A stretch of 64,000 bases of DNA from Spirochaetia bacterium (GTDB lineage: Bacteria > Spirochaetota > Leptospiria > Leptospirales > Leptonemataceae): positions 1-64,000 of the forward strand of contig VFLI01000019.1 in the NCBI GenBank assembly GCA_009885105.1. Reading direction: 5' to 3'. This document shows, in pieces, positions 33,436 through 44,085 of the stretch. The stretch's first letter is position 1. Each line of letters opens with the position of its first letter. The position numbers and the translations under genes are program-made. The notes beneath the pieces were generated by a model, which was not told the DNA's origin, ran no database searches, and saw only the letters and a list, made by a program, of their open reading frames with translations.

Positions 33436-33460
33436 GGACATAATGTCCATATCTATTATA
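33436..33460 (-). promoter_or_regulatory. -10 element with overlapping palindrome before the CBS gene
   Basis: On the minus strand TATAAT (33460-33455) is a consensus -10, but the -35 region is poor. Seven bases downstream is a 13-base odd palindrome, GGACATTATGTCC (33448-33436), placed where transcription should begin, 18 bases before the ATG at 33418. A factor bound there would block initiation. This is the best promoter candidate for the kdsA-lpt-rpoN-ptsH-ntrYX run. Confidence 0.45.
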
Positions 33461-33516
33461 GAAATCGAAGGACTGATACAGTAAAGCGAAAAATCACCCG
33501 ACCGGAAACAAGGAAA

Positions 33517-35615
<2,099 letters not shown>

Positions 35616-35629
35616 TCGGGGTCCGCCTG

Positions 35630-36607
35630 TCAGATGCCTTCTTTTAATTCTTCCACCGTAACCACGGCGGCGCCCAGTCTGCCGACGACAATTCCGGCGC
35701 CTTTGTTGCTGAGCAGCACGGCATCCCGGGGAAGAGCCCCGGCCGTCATGGCCAGTGTGAATATGGAAATTACCGTGTCTCCAGCTCCTGTCACATCGAA
35801 AACTTCACGCGCAAGGGTTGGAAAATTCTGGCAGCTTTTATCGGAACTCTGAAAGAGCGTCATTCCTTTCTCTCCCTGTGTTATCAGCAGCATTTTCGAG
35901 TTGAGTCTTTCCATTATCTCAAATCCGCCTTCGCGGACGGTTTCCGGAGTCAGCAATTTTCTGCCGAGATAACCGCCGGCCTCATGATGATTCGGCGTAA
36001 GGACCGCCACATTTCTGTAATAATTGAAGTGTGTTACCTGCGGATCCACAGAAATAAATATTTTTCGTGACGACGCCATTTCAACTGTTTTTTGTATGAT
36101 ATTTGGCGTGATTATCCCTTTATCATAATCGGAAAAAATAATTCCTGACACATCATTCAGTCTCCGGGCGATATTTGCCAGCAGGCTTTTTTCTTCTTCA
36201 GCGCCTACGGGCTCAGCAATTTCCCGGTCCAGCCGGCAGATCTGCTGATTTGCTGCCATGATTCTCGTCTTCTTGGTTGTAGGCCTGTTTTCAAGCGGAA
36301 GAATAAATAAATCTTTCTCTCTCACTCCCTGGTCAAGAAAGAGCCTCTGTAAAATCTGCGCATCGGCGTCATTTCCAGATGCGCCCACCACAGATACGCG
36401 GGCGCCCAGAGAAACAAGATTGTTGACTACATTTCCGGCGCCTCCCGGAACAACCTTGACATTTCTCTGTCTGACAATGGGAACCGGCGCTTCCGGCGAG
36501 ATTCTCTCCACCGTTCCCTGGATATATTCGTCCAGCATCAAATCTCCGATCACAAGTATTGAGGAGTCTTTGAATCTATCCAGCAATCCTTCCATCGGAT
36601 TAGGCAT
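35630..36607 (-). CDS. rfaE1: D-glycero-beta-D-manno-heptose-7-phosphate kinase
   Basis: A PfkB/ribokinase-family sugar kinase, 325 residues from ATG 36607. It has ILVIGDLMLDEYIQGTVERISPEAPVPIV, written here as the family start, then PGGAGNVVNNLVSLGARVSVVG and the anion-hole/catalytic DVTGAGDTVISIFTLAMTAG. This is the N-terminal half of HldE. Longer in-frame starts (to 36667) overlap the upstream gene. An ATG at 36595 is also possible. Together with rfaE2 it supplies heptose for the LPS inner core. Confidence 0.93.
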   Translation of the reverse strand: MPNPMEGLLDRFKDSSILVIGDLMLDEYIQGTVERISPEAPVPIVRQRNVKVVPGGAGNVVNNLVSLGARVSVVGASGNDADAQILQRLFLDQGVREKDLFILPLENRPTTKKTRIMAANQQICRLDREIAEPVGAEEEKSLLANIARRLNDVSGIIFSDYDKGIITPNIIQKTVEMASSRKIFISVDPQVTHFNYYRNVAVLTPNHHEAGGYLGRKLLTPETVREGGFEIMERLNSKMLLITQGEKGMTLFQSSDKSCQNFPTLAREVFDVTGAGDTVISIFTLAMTAGALPRDAVLLSNKGAGIVVGRLGAAVVTVEELKEGI

Positions 36608-36618
36608 GGAATCAGAAA

Positions 36619-37362
36619 TCAGGAGGGGGCTTTGCTGTGGAAGCAGAAAAAAGAACCATTCAGACATTCGGGAATCTTTTTCCTGAAGAATTTCCGGCCT
36701 GAATCTGCAATCATTCCGGCCGGTATCAACATACTTTCAAAGTAGCTTCGCAAAAATATTTCTCCGATGAATTGTTTCCTGTTTTCCTGTGAATGAAAAA
36801 TCAAATCGGTGGCAGCTGCCGGCATCATTTCAGGATTGTATAATGCCGCGTAAAAAACAAAAGGTTTCTGCGGTTCTATATGCAGTCCCGCCAGGGCGTT
36901 TTTCTCCGCGTAGTCTGAAATGCAGGAAAAATCAAATCCAAATTCTCGTTCAATCAGATCAATATATTCTTCGAATAGACGCCTGTCATTTTTTAGATCG
37001 AATAAAATTCCACTGCGAAACAGCCTCCCCGCCGCTGTTTTTTGACGTATAATGGGTGAGGGTCCGGGAGGCTGCAAGATTTCCGGCAGAATATGATAAA
37101 ACCTTGAATAGTGCAGATTCAGATAATCAGTTTTGCTCAATTCACCTGAGATTACGAATTTTTCATGAAGTGGATTTCTCCTGCTGCGGATTTCTCCTGC
37201 AAGAGTCATCAAAGAGAAAAACGATGAGATCTCTTCAAAAGCTGGAATTTGATTTTCGCATATTTTTGCTCTGATTTTTTCCAGGCTGTAGTAATCGAAT
37301 GATTGATGTTTTCGCGCTTCCGGGGATGAGCGAACCCCGGACCATATTCTTGTGCCGTCCAT
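36619..37362 (-). CDS. Hypothetical protein, 247 residues
   Basis: I do not recognise this protein. It starts with ATG at 37362 and has no signal peptide or transmembrane helix. It is mixed alpha/beta and rich in aromatic residues (FDYYSLEKI, FYHILPEIL, FVFYAALYNPEMMPAA) and ends FFCFHSKAPS. It lies between the secreted protein gene (37399) and rfaE1, on the same strand with short gaps, so it is probably co-transcribed with heptose synthesis genes. A regulatory or metabolic role cannot be inferred from the sequence. Confidence 0.75.
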   Translation of the reverse strand: MDGTRIWSGVRSSPEARKHQSFDYYSLEKIRAKICENQIPAFEEISSFFSLMTLAGEIRSRRNPLHEKFVISGELSKTDYLNLHYSRFYHILPEILQPPGPSPIIRQKTAAGRLFRSGILFDLKNDRRLFEEYIDLIEREFGFDFSCISDYAEKNALAGLHIEPQKPFVFYAALYNPEMMPAAATDLIFHSQENRKQFIGEIFLRSYFESMLIPAGMIADSGRKFFRKKIPECLNGSFFCFHSKAPS

Positions 37363-37398
37363 TGATTCTATGTCGGCAGGATTGCTGAATTCCTGGAT

Positions 37399-38367
37399 TT
37401 AACTTTTGGTCAGAAACACTATGGCGCATTTGCGCAGAGCATTTCTTCCCGTCGGCGATCCTATAATACGCATAACATCCGATCCGTCAAGGAAGACATC
37501 GCTCTTGCCGGGCCCTTTAACGCCGGAGGCGAATACATAATAAGGGGCCAGACCCAGCCGTCGATCATGTCTTGCCATTGCTTCAGAATTGTAGAACGCG
37601 GCATTTCCGATTCGGACGGCGCAGCTCCTTGCGACCATTCGTGGACCGTAGATCAATCGTCCCTGGTCCGAAAATATTTTCGGCTCCAGCGAAGGCTGAA
37701 ATTCAGGGAATTCCCTGGTGTCGATTATCAGACCCGTGATTGTATCCACCACATCGCCCTCGGGTCCGACAGGAATTTCATCCGAAGCATAATTCTGCCC
37801 GGCCAGAATAGAAAAAAGTCCTTTTTCCCCGTAAAAGGGCAGAGCCAGCTCGATGGATTCAAAGCCATCGCCGTTATTGCGGGATTTTTCTATGAACAGC
37901 GAAGGCAGGTCCGATAATCTTTCGCGCAAATTTCGATCAACAGCCAGCTTCTCCTGAAAAAAGAAATCCGTGTCCAGTCGCAGCCGAAGAAGCGACTGCA
38001 TCAAACGCAGCGAAGCCTGCTCGCGGGCTTTTTCCCCGGAGATGGCTCGCGCTTCCGTCAACGATGATGCGGTATGCCGGCTTTGAAAATCTGGATCCGT
38101 TCTGTCAAAAACGATTCGGGGAAATCGGACTCGTGCTTTTGCAAAGACATATCCCCCTGTCCAGTCAATGCTGATATCTTCATCCAGAGCGATAATAAAA
38201 TGGCTGCTGATATCGCGAAACAGCACTCCTCTGTCGATTGCGAAAGAACTGTTTATCGAAATGAATATGTTCAGTACGATCATTGCGGCAATTGGCAGAC
38301 CGATCCAGCGCCGAGATCCTTCAATTCTGTTATACAGAAGCCTGATTTTCTGATATTTCCCTGACAT
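37399..38367 (-). CDS. Secreted or anchored protein of unknown function
   Basis: A 322-residue protein with an N-terminal hydrophobic segment (IGLPIAAMIVLNIFISINSSFAID) after about 20 basic residues, so it is exported or anchored. The middle (ARAISGEKAREQASLRLMQSL) resembles LPP20-type domains, where AxxxAxxxA helices follow a strand. The C-terminal half has DTITGLIIDTREFPEFQPSLEPKIFS...GRLIYGP, like a recurrent but uncharacterised TGLxIDxxG...PxLxPxI...VYG module. GTG 38385 is an alternative start. dinG ends 7 bases upstream. Function unknown. Confidence 0.7.
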   Translation of the reverse strand: MSGKYQKIRLLYNRIEGSRRWIGLPIAAMIVLNIFISINSSFAIDRGVLFRDISSHFIIALDEDISIDWTGGYVFAKARVRFPRIVFDRTDPDFQSRHTASSLTEARAISGEKAREQASLRLMQSLLRLRLDTDFFFQEKLAVDRNLRERLSDLPSLFIEKSRNNGDGFESIELALPFYGEKGLFSILAGQNYASDEIPVGPEGDVVDTITGLIIDTREFPEFQPSLEPKIFSDQGRLIYGPRMVARSCAVRIGNAAFYNSEAMARHDRRLGLAPYYVFASGVKGPGKSDVFLDGSDVMRIIGSPTGRNALRKCAIVFLTKS

Positions 38368-38391
38368 GTATAAAGATATCGGCACTATCTG

Positions 38392-40404
38392 TCAGGGAAA
38401 GAATCCTTTTACTGCAGTCCGAAATTCGGAAAATTTTCGAACCAGCCGGGCCGGGGGAAGCGTCTCCAGTATCATCTTTCCGTAGGATCTTGTTGTAATA
38501 CGGGGATCCACAATGCATACAGCTCCGGTATCTGATGCTGTTCGTATTAATCTGCCGAATCCCTGCTTGATACTGATCGCGGCCTGCGGGAGTTGAATGG
38601 TAAAAAATGGATTGCGGCCGGCTTTTTTATCCAGATCCATTCTGGCTTCCAGGATCGGTTCATCCGGGACTCGGAAAGGTAGACGAACAATGATGACCAT
38701 TCGCAGCCTGCTGCCGGGGATGTCAATGCCCTGCCAGAAAGTCGCCAGTCCCAGGAGTATGCTTCTTTCTGAATTCAGAAACAGAGACAGACCGCGCACG
38801 GGGCCGTGTTCCAGCTGACTTATGATCTCCCAGTCAAAATCGGGATCCTCTTCCAGAATTTTACGGACATGTTTGAGCGAACGTGCGGAGGTAAAAAGAG
38901 CGAACGTTCCTCCCCGTGATGTGTCCATCAAATGACCGATCAGTTCTGCTGTTTTCTCATGAAATTTTTCCTCTTCTGCCGAGGGATCCGGAATTCCGCT
39001 TGGAAGATAGAGAACACAGTTGCTGCGGTAATCAAAAGGCGAGTCCAGTTTTAAAGATTCCACTCGATCTTCTTGCCGGATCGTTTCCGGATTGACGCCG
39101 GTTTCCTGCATGAAAAAATCAAAAGGCCTGTTGGCGGATGACGTCAGCGTGGCGGAAGTCAGGATCACACATTCCATTTCATCAAGCAGACCGGTTCTGA
39201 TATTTTTGCCCGGATGTATGTCGGAAGCAGTCATGTAGAGGTTCTCACGATTGTCGTTTTCCGGACGTGAAAACCAGTTCACACCCTCCTCTCCCGGTCC
39301 GGCCAGGAATCGGATGATGATATTTTTCTGCTCCGTAAATTTTGCCAGCCGAGCCTGCAGCTGGAGCGTCCTCTCGTCCCTGTCCGATGTTTTTCCTCCG
39401 CCGGCTTCTGCGCCGAGCGGCAGCAGCTCTTCCTGAGAGCTGGAAATCTGTCTGCGCAGCTCTTCCGATGCTATGTCCATATCTTTTAAAAACCGGGCGG
39501 CGGAATGCACTTTGAAAGCGGATCGAATTCGCTTTCGTTCTCCGGGACGGAGTTGTGCGCTGTCAAAAATTTCTTTCTGAAACAGAGTGAAGGACTCCTG
39601 CAGCGACAGACTGCTCTCCCCGCCGGTCTTGATCAGAGAATTGATTTCATAGAGACTCACGCTTTCCTGGAAGGAGGACGAAAAAACGTCCGGGAAACGA
39701 TGCGCTTCATCAATGACAAGCGTCTGAAATTCCGGAAGGAGATTTCGATCCGCTGCAATATGATTTGCCAGAAGACTGTGATTGATGATGAGCAGACGGG
39801 CTTTCTTCCATTTTTCTCTGGCGAGGAAATAGTACGAACTCGAAAAATTCGGGCAGCGCGCTCCCAGGCAGTCTTCAGGATTTCTTGTCACACTGTCCCA
39901 GAAATAGCCGGTCACAACACCGGTGTAATCCATCCGGCTGCCGGTCTGGGTTGTTTTTTCCCAGATCAGATACTCTTCAAGATGTTCGTGCATGTCCGGA
40001 TCGTACGATCCTTCGCGAAAAACTCTTTCCTGCTTTCTTTTGCAGATGTAGTTTGCGTTTCCCAGACAGATTTCTGCGGCAATCTTAGTTTCCAGAAGGC
40101 GCTCTGCGATGGGCACATCGTTCTCCAGTATCTGCTTCTGCAGCGCACGAGTTTCCGTCGAAATCGCAACTCGAACATTATTCTCGACAGCAAAATGCAG
40201 CAGCGGTAGAAGATAGGCAATAGTCTTTCCAGTTCCGGTTCCCGCTTCAACAAAAAGAATCTTCTTCCCGCGAATTGAATTCCTTACAGCCTCCGCCATG
40301 GCTTCCTGCTGAGGCCGGTATTCATATTCGGGCCAGATTTTGTTAAGCGTGGTGTTGTTCTTTCTAAAGGGGCTGACCGGATCGAATCGGGAAGAAGTCT
40401 TCAT
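38392..40404 (-). CDS. dinG: DinG/XPD-family ATP-dependent DNA helicase
   Basis: A superfamily 2 5'-3' helicase, 670 residues. Walker A is VEAGTGTGKT (52-61). The Fe-S domain cysteines are C113, C121, C179 and C184 (EICLGNANYIC, EDCLGARC), and the DEAH box is VIDEAHRF near 235. Motif VI-like GFGRLIRTASDTG and the late strand IVDPR follow. These features fit the DinG/YoaA group. It overlaps the downstream secreted-protein gene region by none and the upstream membrane gene by four bases. Confidence 0.93.
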   Translation of the reverse strand: MKTSSRFDPVSPFRKNNTTLNKIWPEYEYRPQQEAMAEAVRNSIRGKKILFVEAGTGTGKTIAYLLPLLHFAVENNVRVAISTETRALQKQILENDVPIAERLLETKIAAEICLGNANYICKRKQERVFREGSYDPDMHEHLEEYLIWEKTTQTGSRMDYTGVVTGYFWDSVTRNPEDCLGARCPNFSSSYYFLAREKWKKARLLIINHSLLANHIAADRNLLPEFQTLVIDEAHRFPDVFSSSFQESVSLYEINSLIKTGGESSLSLQESFTLFQKEIFDSAQLRPGERKRIRSAFKVHSAARFLKDMDIASEELRRQISSSQEELLPLGAEAGGGKTSDRDERTLQLQARLAKFTEQKNIIIRFLAGPGEEGVNWFSRPENDNRENLYMTASDIHPGKNIRTGLLDEMECVILTSATLTSSANRPFDFFMQETGVNPETIRQEDRVESLKLDSPFDYRSNCVLYLPSGIPDPSAEEEKFHEKTAELIGHLMDTSRGGTFALFTSARSLKHVRKILEEDPDFDWEIISQLEHGPVRGLSLFLNSERSILLGLATFWQGIDIPGSRLRMVIIVRLPFRVPDEPILEARMDLDKKAGRNPFFTIQLPQAAISIKQGFGRLIRTASDTGAVCIVDPRITTRSYGKMILETLPPARLVRKFSEFRTAVKGFFP

Positions 40405-41144
40405 GACGAATTCGTCAGTTTTTTTGAGCGGTTTTCAATAAAAAGCAAAAAAACTGACATCAGTGCCATGAATCCTGTGAGAGGGAGATAACCGGTATCC
40501 ACAAAAATCAAAAAAACGGCGGGCAGCAGCACCGGCAGAAAATCCTTGAGCACGGCAGGAACGGGATGAGCCAGAACCGTCGAGAAAAAAGACAGGCCCC
40601 ATAGAATGCTTATCCACAGTCGCACGGCAGTTGTCAGGTGAGATGTTCCGGAATACAATCCAGCAGCCGAAGAAAAAAGAACCGCGTACAGAGATGTAAA
40701 GGAGAAAACAGTCCAGGCAAATCGTCGTCGTTTGTCCCGGCTGAACAGGGAAAGCCAGCTGCCGGCCAGAAGAGAAAAGGCGGCAGCATACGGGAATCGG
40801 AACAAAAAAAGATAAGCTCCCAGCACCGCAGAACCGGCAATAAGTTTCATGCCTGATAAAATATGCATCTGACTTGAGAAAATCTCATCGGGTATCAGTA
40901 AATAGAGAGCCCAGGGGATAAGCAGGGCAAAAAGAAACATAATTTGAAGCACGGGGGATCCCATGGAAATCTGGCTCGAATATCTGTGAAGAACGGCGAA
41001 CAGCAAAAAACATGCACCGGCCAATACTGAAATGACCTGATCTTCCTGTTCTTTTTTTTTCAATTGAAAGACTGCCCCCAGATAAAGAATCTGCGCCAGG
41101 GTTATCAATACAGGAATATTATATATATAATTAAGTATTTTCAC
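40401..41144 (-). CDS. Polytopic membrane protein of unknown function
   Basis: A 247-residue protein with about eight hydrophobic helices, including LITLAQILYLGAVFQL, VISVLAGACFLLFAVL, IMFLFALLIPWALYLLI and FLPVLLPAVFLIFVDTGYL. There are short basic loops (FQLKKKEQ, SRDKRRRF) suggesting positive-inside topology, and the end is basic (IENRSKKLTNSS). No enzyme motif is visible. It overlaps dinG by four bases and the next membrane gene by four, so the group dinG-membrane-membrane-TPR is probably one unit. Confidence 0.75.
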   Translation of the reverse strand: MKILNYIYNIPVLITLAQILYLGAVFQLKKKEQEDQVISVLAGACFLLFAVLHRYSSQISMGSPVLQIMFLFALLIPWALYLLIPDEIFSSQMHILSGMKLIAGSAVLGAYLFLFRFPYAAAFSLLAGSWLSLFSRDKRRRFAWTVFSFTSLYAVLFSSAAGLYSGTSHLTTAVRLWISILWGLSFFSTVLAHPVPAVLKDFLPVLLPAVFLIFVDTGYLPLTGFMALMSVFLLFIENRSKKLTNSS

Positions 41145-41641
41145 GGGAGCGGCCGCCTGCTTTTTTGAGCTGCCCGGACGGCCGATGCGGCAATCACGAG
41201 AATAAGCACGATGGAAAAATACAACGCGGCAAACGGATGTCCTGCTGCATCAAGCTGTATTGCCAGAAGCGACTCCACAGGAGGCGGACTGTCAGGAGAG
41301 AGCAGCGGCAGATTCCCCTTCAGCTGCGGAAGCACCGCAGCAAACCAGTATATTCCTGAAGCGCCCGCCGCAAACAAACCTGCATATTTTCTTATTACCC
41401 GGTCATCATTTTTAGACTGTTCTATCTTCCTTTTTCTGAAGCGCCTCCATCCCGCTAGAGCGAGAAAAATTGAAATCAGCGCCGGAATCTTCGCATATCC
41501 TGAGAGGAAAGTAAAAATCAAAAAGAAACAGAACAAAAGGAAGGCCGCAAAAACTACATTATGATAATCGGCGGCGGAAAAAAAAGATACAATTACTATC
41601 GCGTTTATTATTATAAGAACAAATAACAGCTGATCTATCAT
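41141..41641 (-). CDS. Small membrane protein of unknown function
   Basis: A 166-residue protein with three N-terminal hydrophobic segments (LLFVLIIINAIVIVSFF, VVFAAFLLFCFFLIFTFL, IPALISIFLALAGW). A basic cytoplasmic patch (RRFRKRKIEQSKNDDR) follows, then one or two further helices, ending ALYFSIVLILVIAASAVRAA. A Pro-rich loop lies between. No known domain is seen. It overlaps both neighbours by four bases. Confidence 0.7.
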   Translation of the reverse strand: MIDQLLFVLIIINAIVIVSFFSAADYHNVVFAAFLLFCFFLIFTFLSGYAKIPALISIFLALAGWRRFRKRKIEQSKNDDRVIRKYAGLFAAGASGIYWFAAVLPQLKGNLPLLSPDSPPPVESLLAIQLDAAGHPFAALYFSIVLILVIAASAVRAAQKSRRPLP

Positions 41642-42102
41642 TTTTTCAAATCAGCAATTCTGTCCAGAAGTTCAACCGCTTCCGTAAAGTCCGGCGAATA
41701 GACCAGTGCCAGGTTCAGAAACCGGGCGCTTCGTTCCGGGCGGTTCCATATCTGATAGAGAAGCGCCAGATTGTAGAGGGAAATATGCTTTTGTTCGAAT
41801 TTCCGGCAGTGAAGAGCTTTCAAAAACCATTTGACCGAAGCTTCGGAACGTCCGGTGCCGATCAAATACACTCCGAAATCATTGTAAGGAAATCCTGAAT
41901 CCGGATCCTGGCGAACAGCTTTGAAATAACACCGGACTGCATCTCGTTCCCGTCCCTGCGAGCCGTACAGCCAGCCCAGAAATGCATACGATTTTGCATC
42001 CGGATCGTTTTCTGAAAGCGCCAGTAAAAAGTACTCGGCCGAGTCGAGATTTCCTGAACAGATTGATTTTACAGCAGATAGAAACAATGAATTAGAGTGC
42101 AC
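41638..42102 (-). CDS. TPR-repeat protein
   Basis: A 154-residue cytoplasmic protein made almost entirely of tetratricopeptide repeats: about four units with the W-LG-Y-F-A-P pattern (AKSYAFLGWLYGSQGRERDA, FPYNDFGVYLIGTGRSEASV, ISLYNLALLYQIWNRPERSA). Such repeats mediate protein contacts. It lies directly after dxs (no gap) and before two membrane protein genes, so it may be a partner for one of them; that is context only. Confidence 0.82.
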   Translation of the reverse strand: MHSNSLFLSAVKSICSGNLDSAEYFLLALSENDPDAKSYAFLGWLYGSQGRERDAVRCYFKAVRQDPDSGFPYNDFGVYLIGTGRSEASVKWFLKALHCRKFEQKHISLYNLALLYQIWNRPERSARFLNLALVYSPDFTEAVELLDRIADLKK

Positions 42103-44034
42103 CTAATATATTTCGGAAGGTTTGACCGAATGAGCAAAGATTTTATGCCGGAAAGCATTGCTCGAAAGCAGAAAAGATGAGATTGCCTGAGGGCTTAAAT
42201 CGTATTCGTGCAGAACTTCTTCTCTGCCTCCATGCGGGATGGACTCTTCCGGAAATGCGAAAGTATGAAGATGCCGACCGTTGGCTCCGGATGAGATATT
42301 CGCGCGTATGAAAGCAGTGGCGCTGGAATGTATGTACGATTCCTCAATAAAAATCACATGCTCACACTGCTCGATCTGTTTTTCCAGAAAATGTGCATCC
42401 AGAGGCCGGATCCAGCGGACACCGATCACTCTCGACAGTATGCCGGCGGTGTTTCTGATGATTTTTTCAACTTCCATACCTGTGTCAACCATGGTCCCAA
42501 TGCAGACAATCGCCAGATCATGGCCGTTGCGATGCAGAGACGGCCGGATTACGGTTACGTCCGGCAAAGCAGATTCCAGACTCTCCGGATTGCATCCCGC
42601 CTTCGGGAAGCGGACTGCAAGCGGACCCTGATGGTCCTTCTCCATATGCAGAAGAATGGCTTTCAATTCTGCGCCCGTTGCCGGTGCAAAGAGACGCACT
42701 GAAGGCACGGAAAGTATGATTCCAGCGTCATACAGCCCCTGATGAGTTTCCCCGTCCGGTCCCACACAGCCGGCTCTGTCTATGACTATGCGTACAGGCA
42801 GATTCATCAGAGCCACATCCTGGATCAACTGGTCCAGAGCGCGGTTCAGAAACGTTGAGTAAATGCAGAGATAGGGTATCACGCCCCCCGCCGCCAGAGC
42901 TCCGGCAAAAGTCATAGCATGCTGCTCCGCGATTCCGACATCGTAAACTTTTTCAGGAAATCTGTCGTAGAGAGGTCTGAGTCCGGATCCTTCAATCATG
43001 GCGGGAGTTACCGCCACAACACGGTCATTCTTTTCCACAATCTGGGCGAGAGTCATTCCCACAATATCACTGAACGGAATTTGATTTCCTGCCAGGCTGT
43101 TGAAAGAACCGTCTTCGCGGTTGAACACGCTCACACTGTGGTATGTTATTGGATTGTTCTCAGCCGGTTTGAAACCCTTTCCTTTCTGTGTGTACACATG
43201 CACAAGAATCGGGCCTTTCATACTCAGCACTTTTTCAAATACACGGACCAAATCCAGAACATCGTGTCCGTCTACCGGTCCTATATATCGAAATCCAAAA
43301 TCGGAAAACAGGCTGCCCGGCGTCATCAAATCCTTGAAGGATTTTTCCACCTTTCTGGAGAACAACCTCATCGCCGGACCGATTACGGGGAGCAGCATCA
43401 TAAGCCCGTACCAGAATTTCCGCCATCGATTGTAAAGCGGCGAAGTGATCATCCTGTTTAAATACTGATTGAGGGCCCCGACGTTGTGCGAGATGGACAT
43501 ATCATTGTCGTTCAGAACCACCACGCAGTCGGTCTGCACATGCCCGCCGTGATTGAGAGCTTCGAAGGACATTCCGGATGCGATGGACGCGTCTCCGATA
43601 ATGCAGACGCATTTATGATTGAGTCTCTGAATATCCCGGGCGACCGCTTCCCCCAGCATCTGCGAAATGGATGTTCCCGCATGACCCGTATTGTACAAAT
43701 CATAAGGCGATTCTTCTCTTTTAGGAAATCCTGATATTCCGCCAAACCGCCGGACACTGCGCAGGCGTTCCCTGCGGCCCGTCAGTATTTTATGCGGATA
43801 GATTTGATGTCCCACGTCCCAGATGAGTTTGTCCACAGGCGTCTGCATCACATAGTGAAGCGCAACGGTGAGCTCAATCACGCCCAGATTGGATGAAAAG
43901 TGCCCGCCCACGGCGGCAAGGGTGTCAATCAGATAGTCGCGCAGTTCATTACAGACTTCCGGGAGGTCGGATTTGTCGAGCTTTCTCAGGTCTGCGGGCG
44001 ACTGAATTTTCTCTAGCAATGGATACGTTTTCAT
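42103..44034 (-). CDS. dxs: 1-deoxy-D-xylulose-5-phosphate synthase
   Basis: DXS, the thiamine-diphosphate enzyme that starts the MEP isoprenoid pathway from pyruvate and glyceraldehyde-3-phosphate; 643 residues. Motifs are LIWDVGHQIYPHKILTGR (His), the ThDP box GDASIASGMSFEALNHGG...VVLNDND, VYDVGIAEQHAMTFAGALA with the catalytic Glu, and the transketolase C-terminal domain. It is complete. dxr and uppS, later in isoprenoid use, lie at 52516 and 54972 in the same direction. Confidence 0.96.
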   Translation of the reverse strand: MKTYPLLEKIQSPADLRKLDKSDLPEVCNELRDYLIDTLAAVGGHFSSNLGVIELTVALHYVMQTPVDKLIWDVGHQIYPHKILTGRRERLRSVRRFGGISGFPKREESPYDLYNTGHAGTSISQMLGEAVARDIQRLNHKCVCIIGDASIASGMSFEALNHGGHVQTDCVVVLNDNDMSISHNVGALNQYLNRMITSPLYNRWRKFWYGLMMLLPVIGPAMRLFSRKVEKSFKDLMTPGSLFSDFGFRYIGPVDGHDVLDLVRVFEKVLSMKGPILVHVYTQKGKGFKPAENNPITYHSVSVFNREDGSFNSLAGNQIPFSDIVGMTLAQIVEKNDRVVAVTPAMIEGSGLRPLYDRFPEKVYDVGIAEQHAMTFAGALAAGGVIPYLCIYSTFLNRALDQLIQDVALMNLPVRIVIDRAGCVGPDGETHQGLYDAGIILSVPSVRLFAPATGAELKAILLHMEKDHQGPLAVRFPKAGCNPESLESALPDVTVIRPSLHRNGHDLAIVCIGTMVDTGMEVEKIIRNTAGILSRVIGVRWIRPLDAHFLEKQIEQCEHVIFIEESYIHSSATAFIRANISSGANGRHLHTFAFPEESIPHGGREEVLHEYDLSPQAISSFLLSSNAFRHKIFAHSVKPSEIY

Positions 44035-44085
44035 TTTATCCGGCCCGCCGGCATTCTCCTGTGAGCCTATCAGAACACGTGCAGT

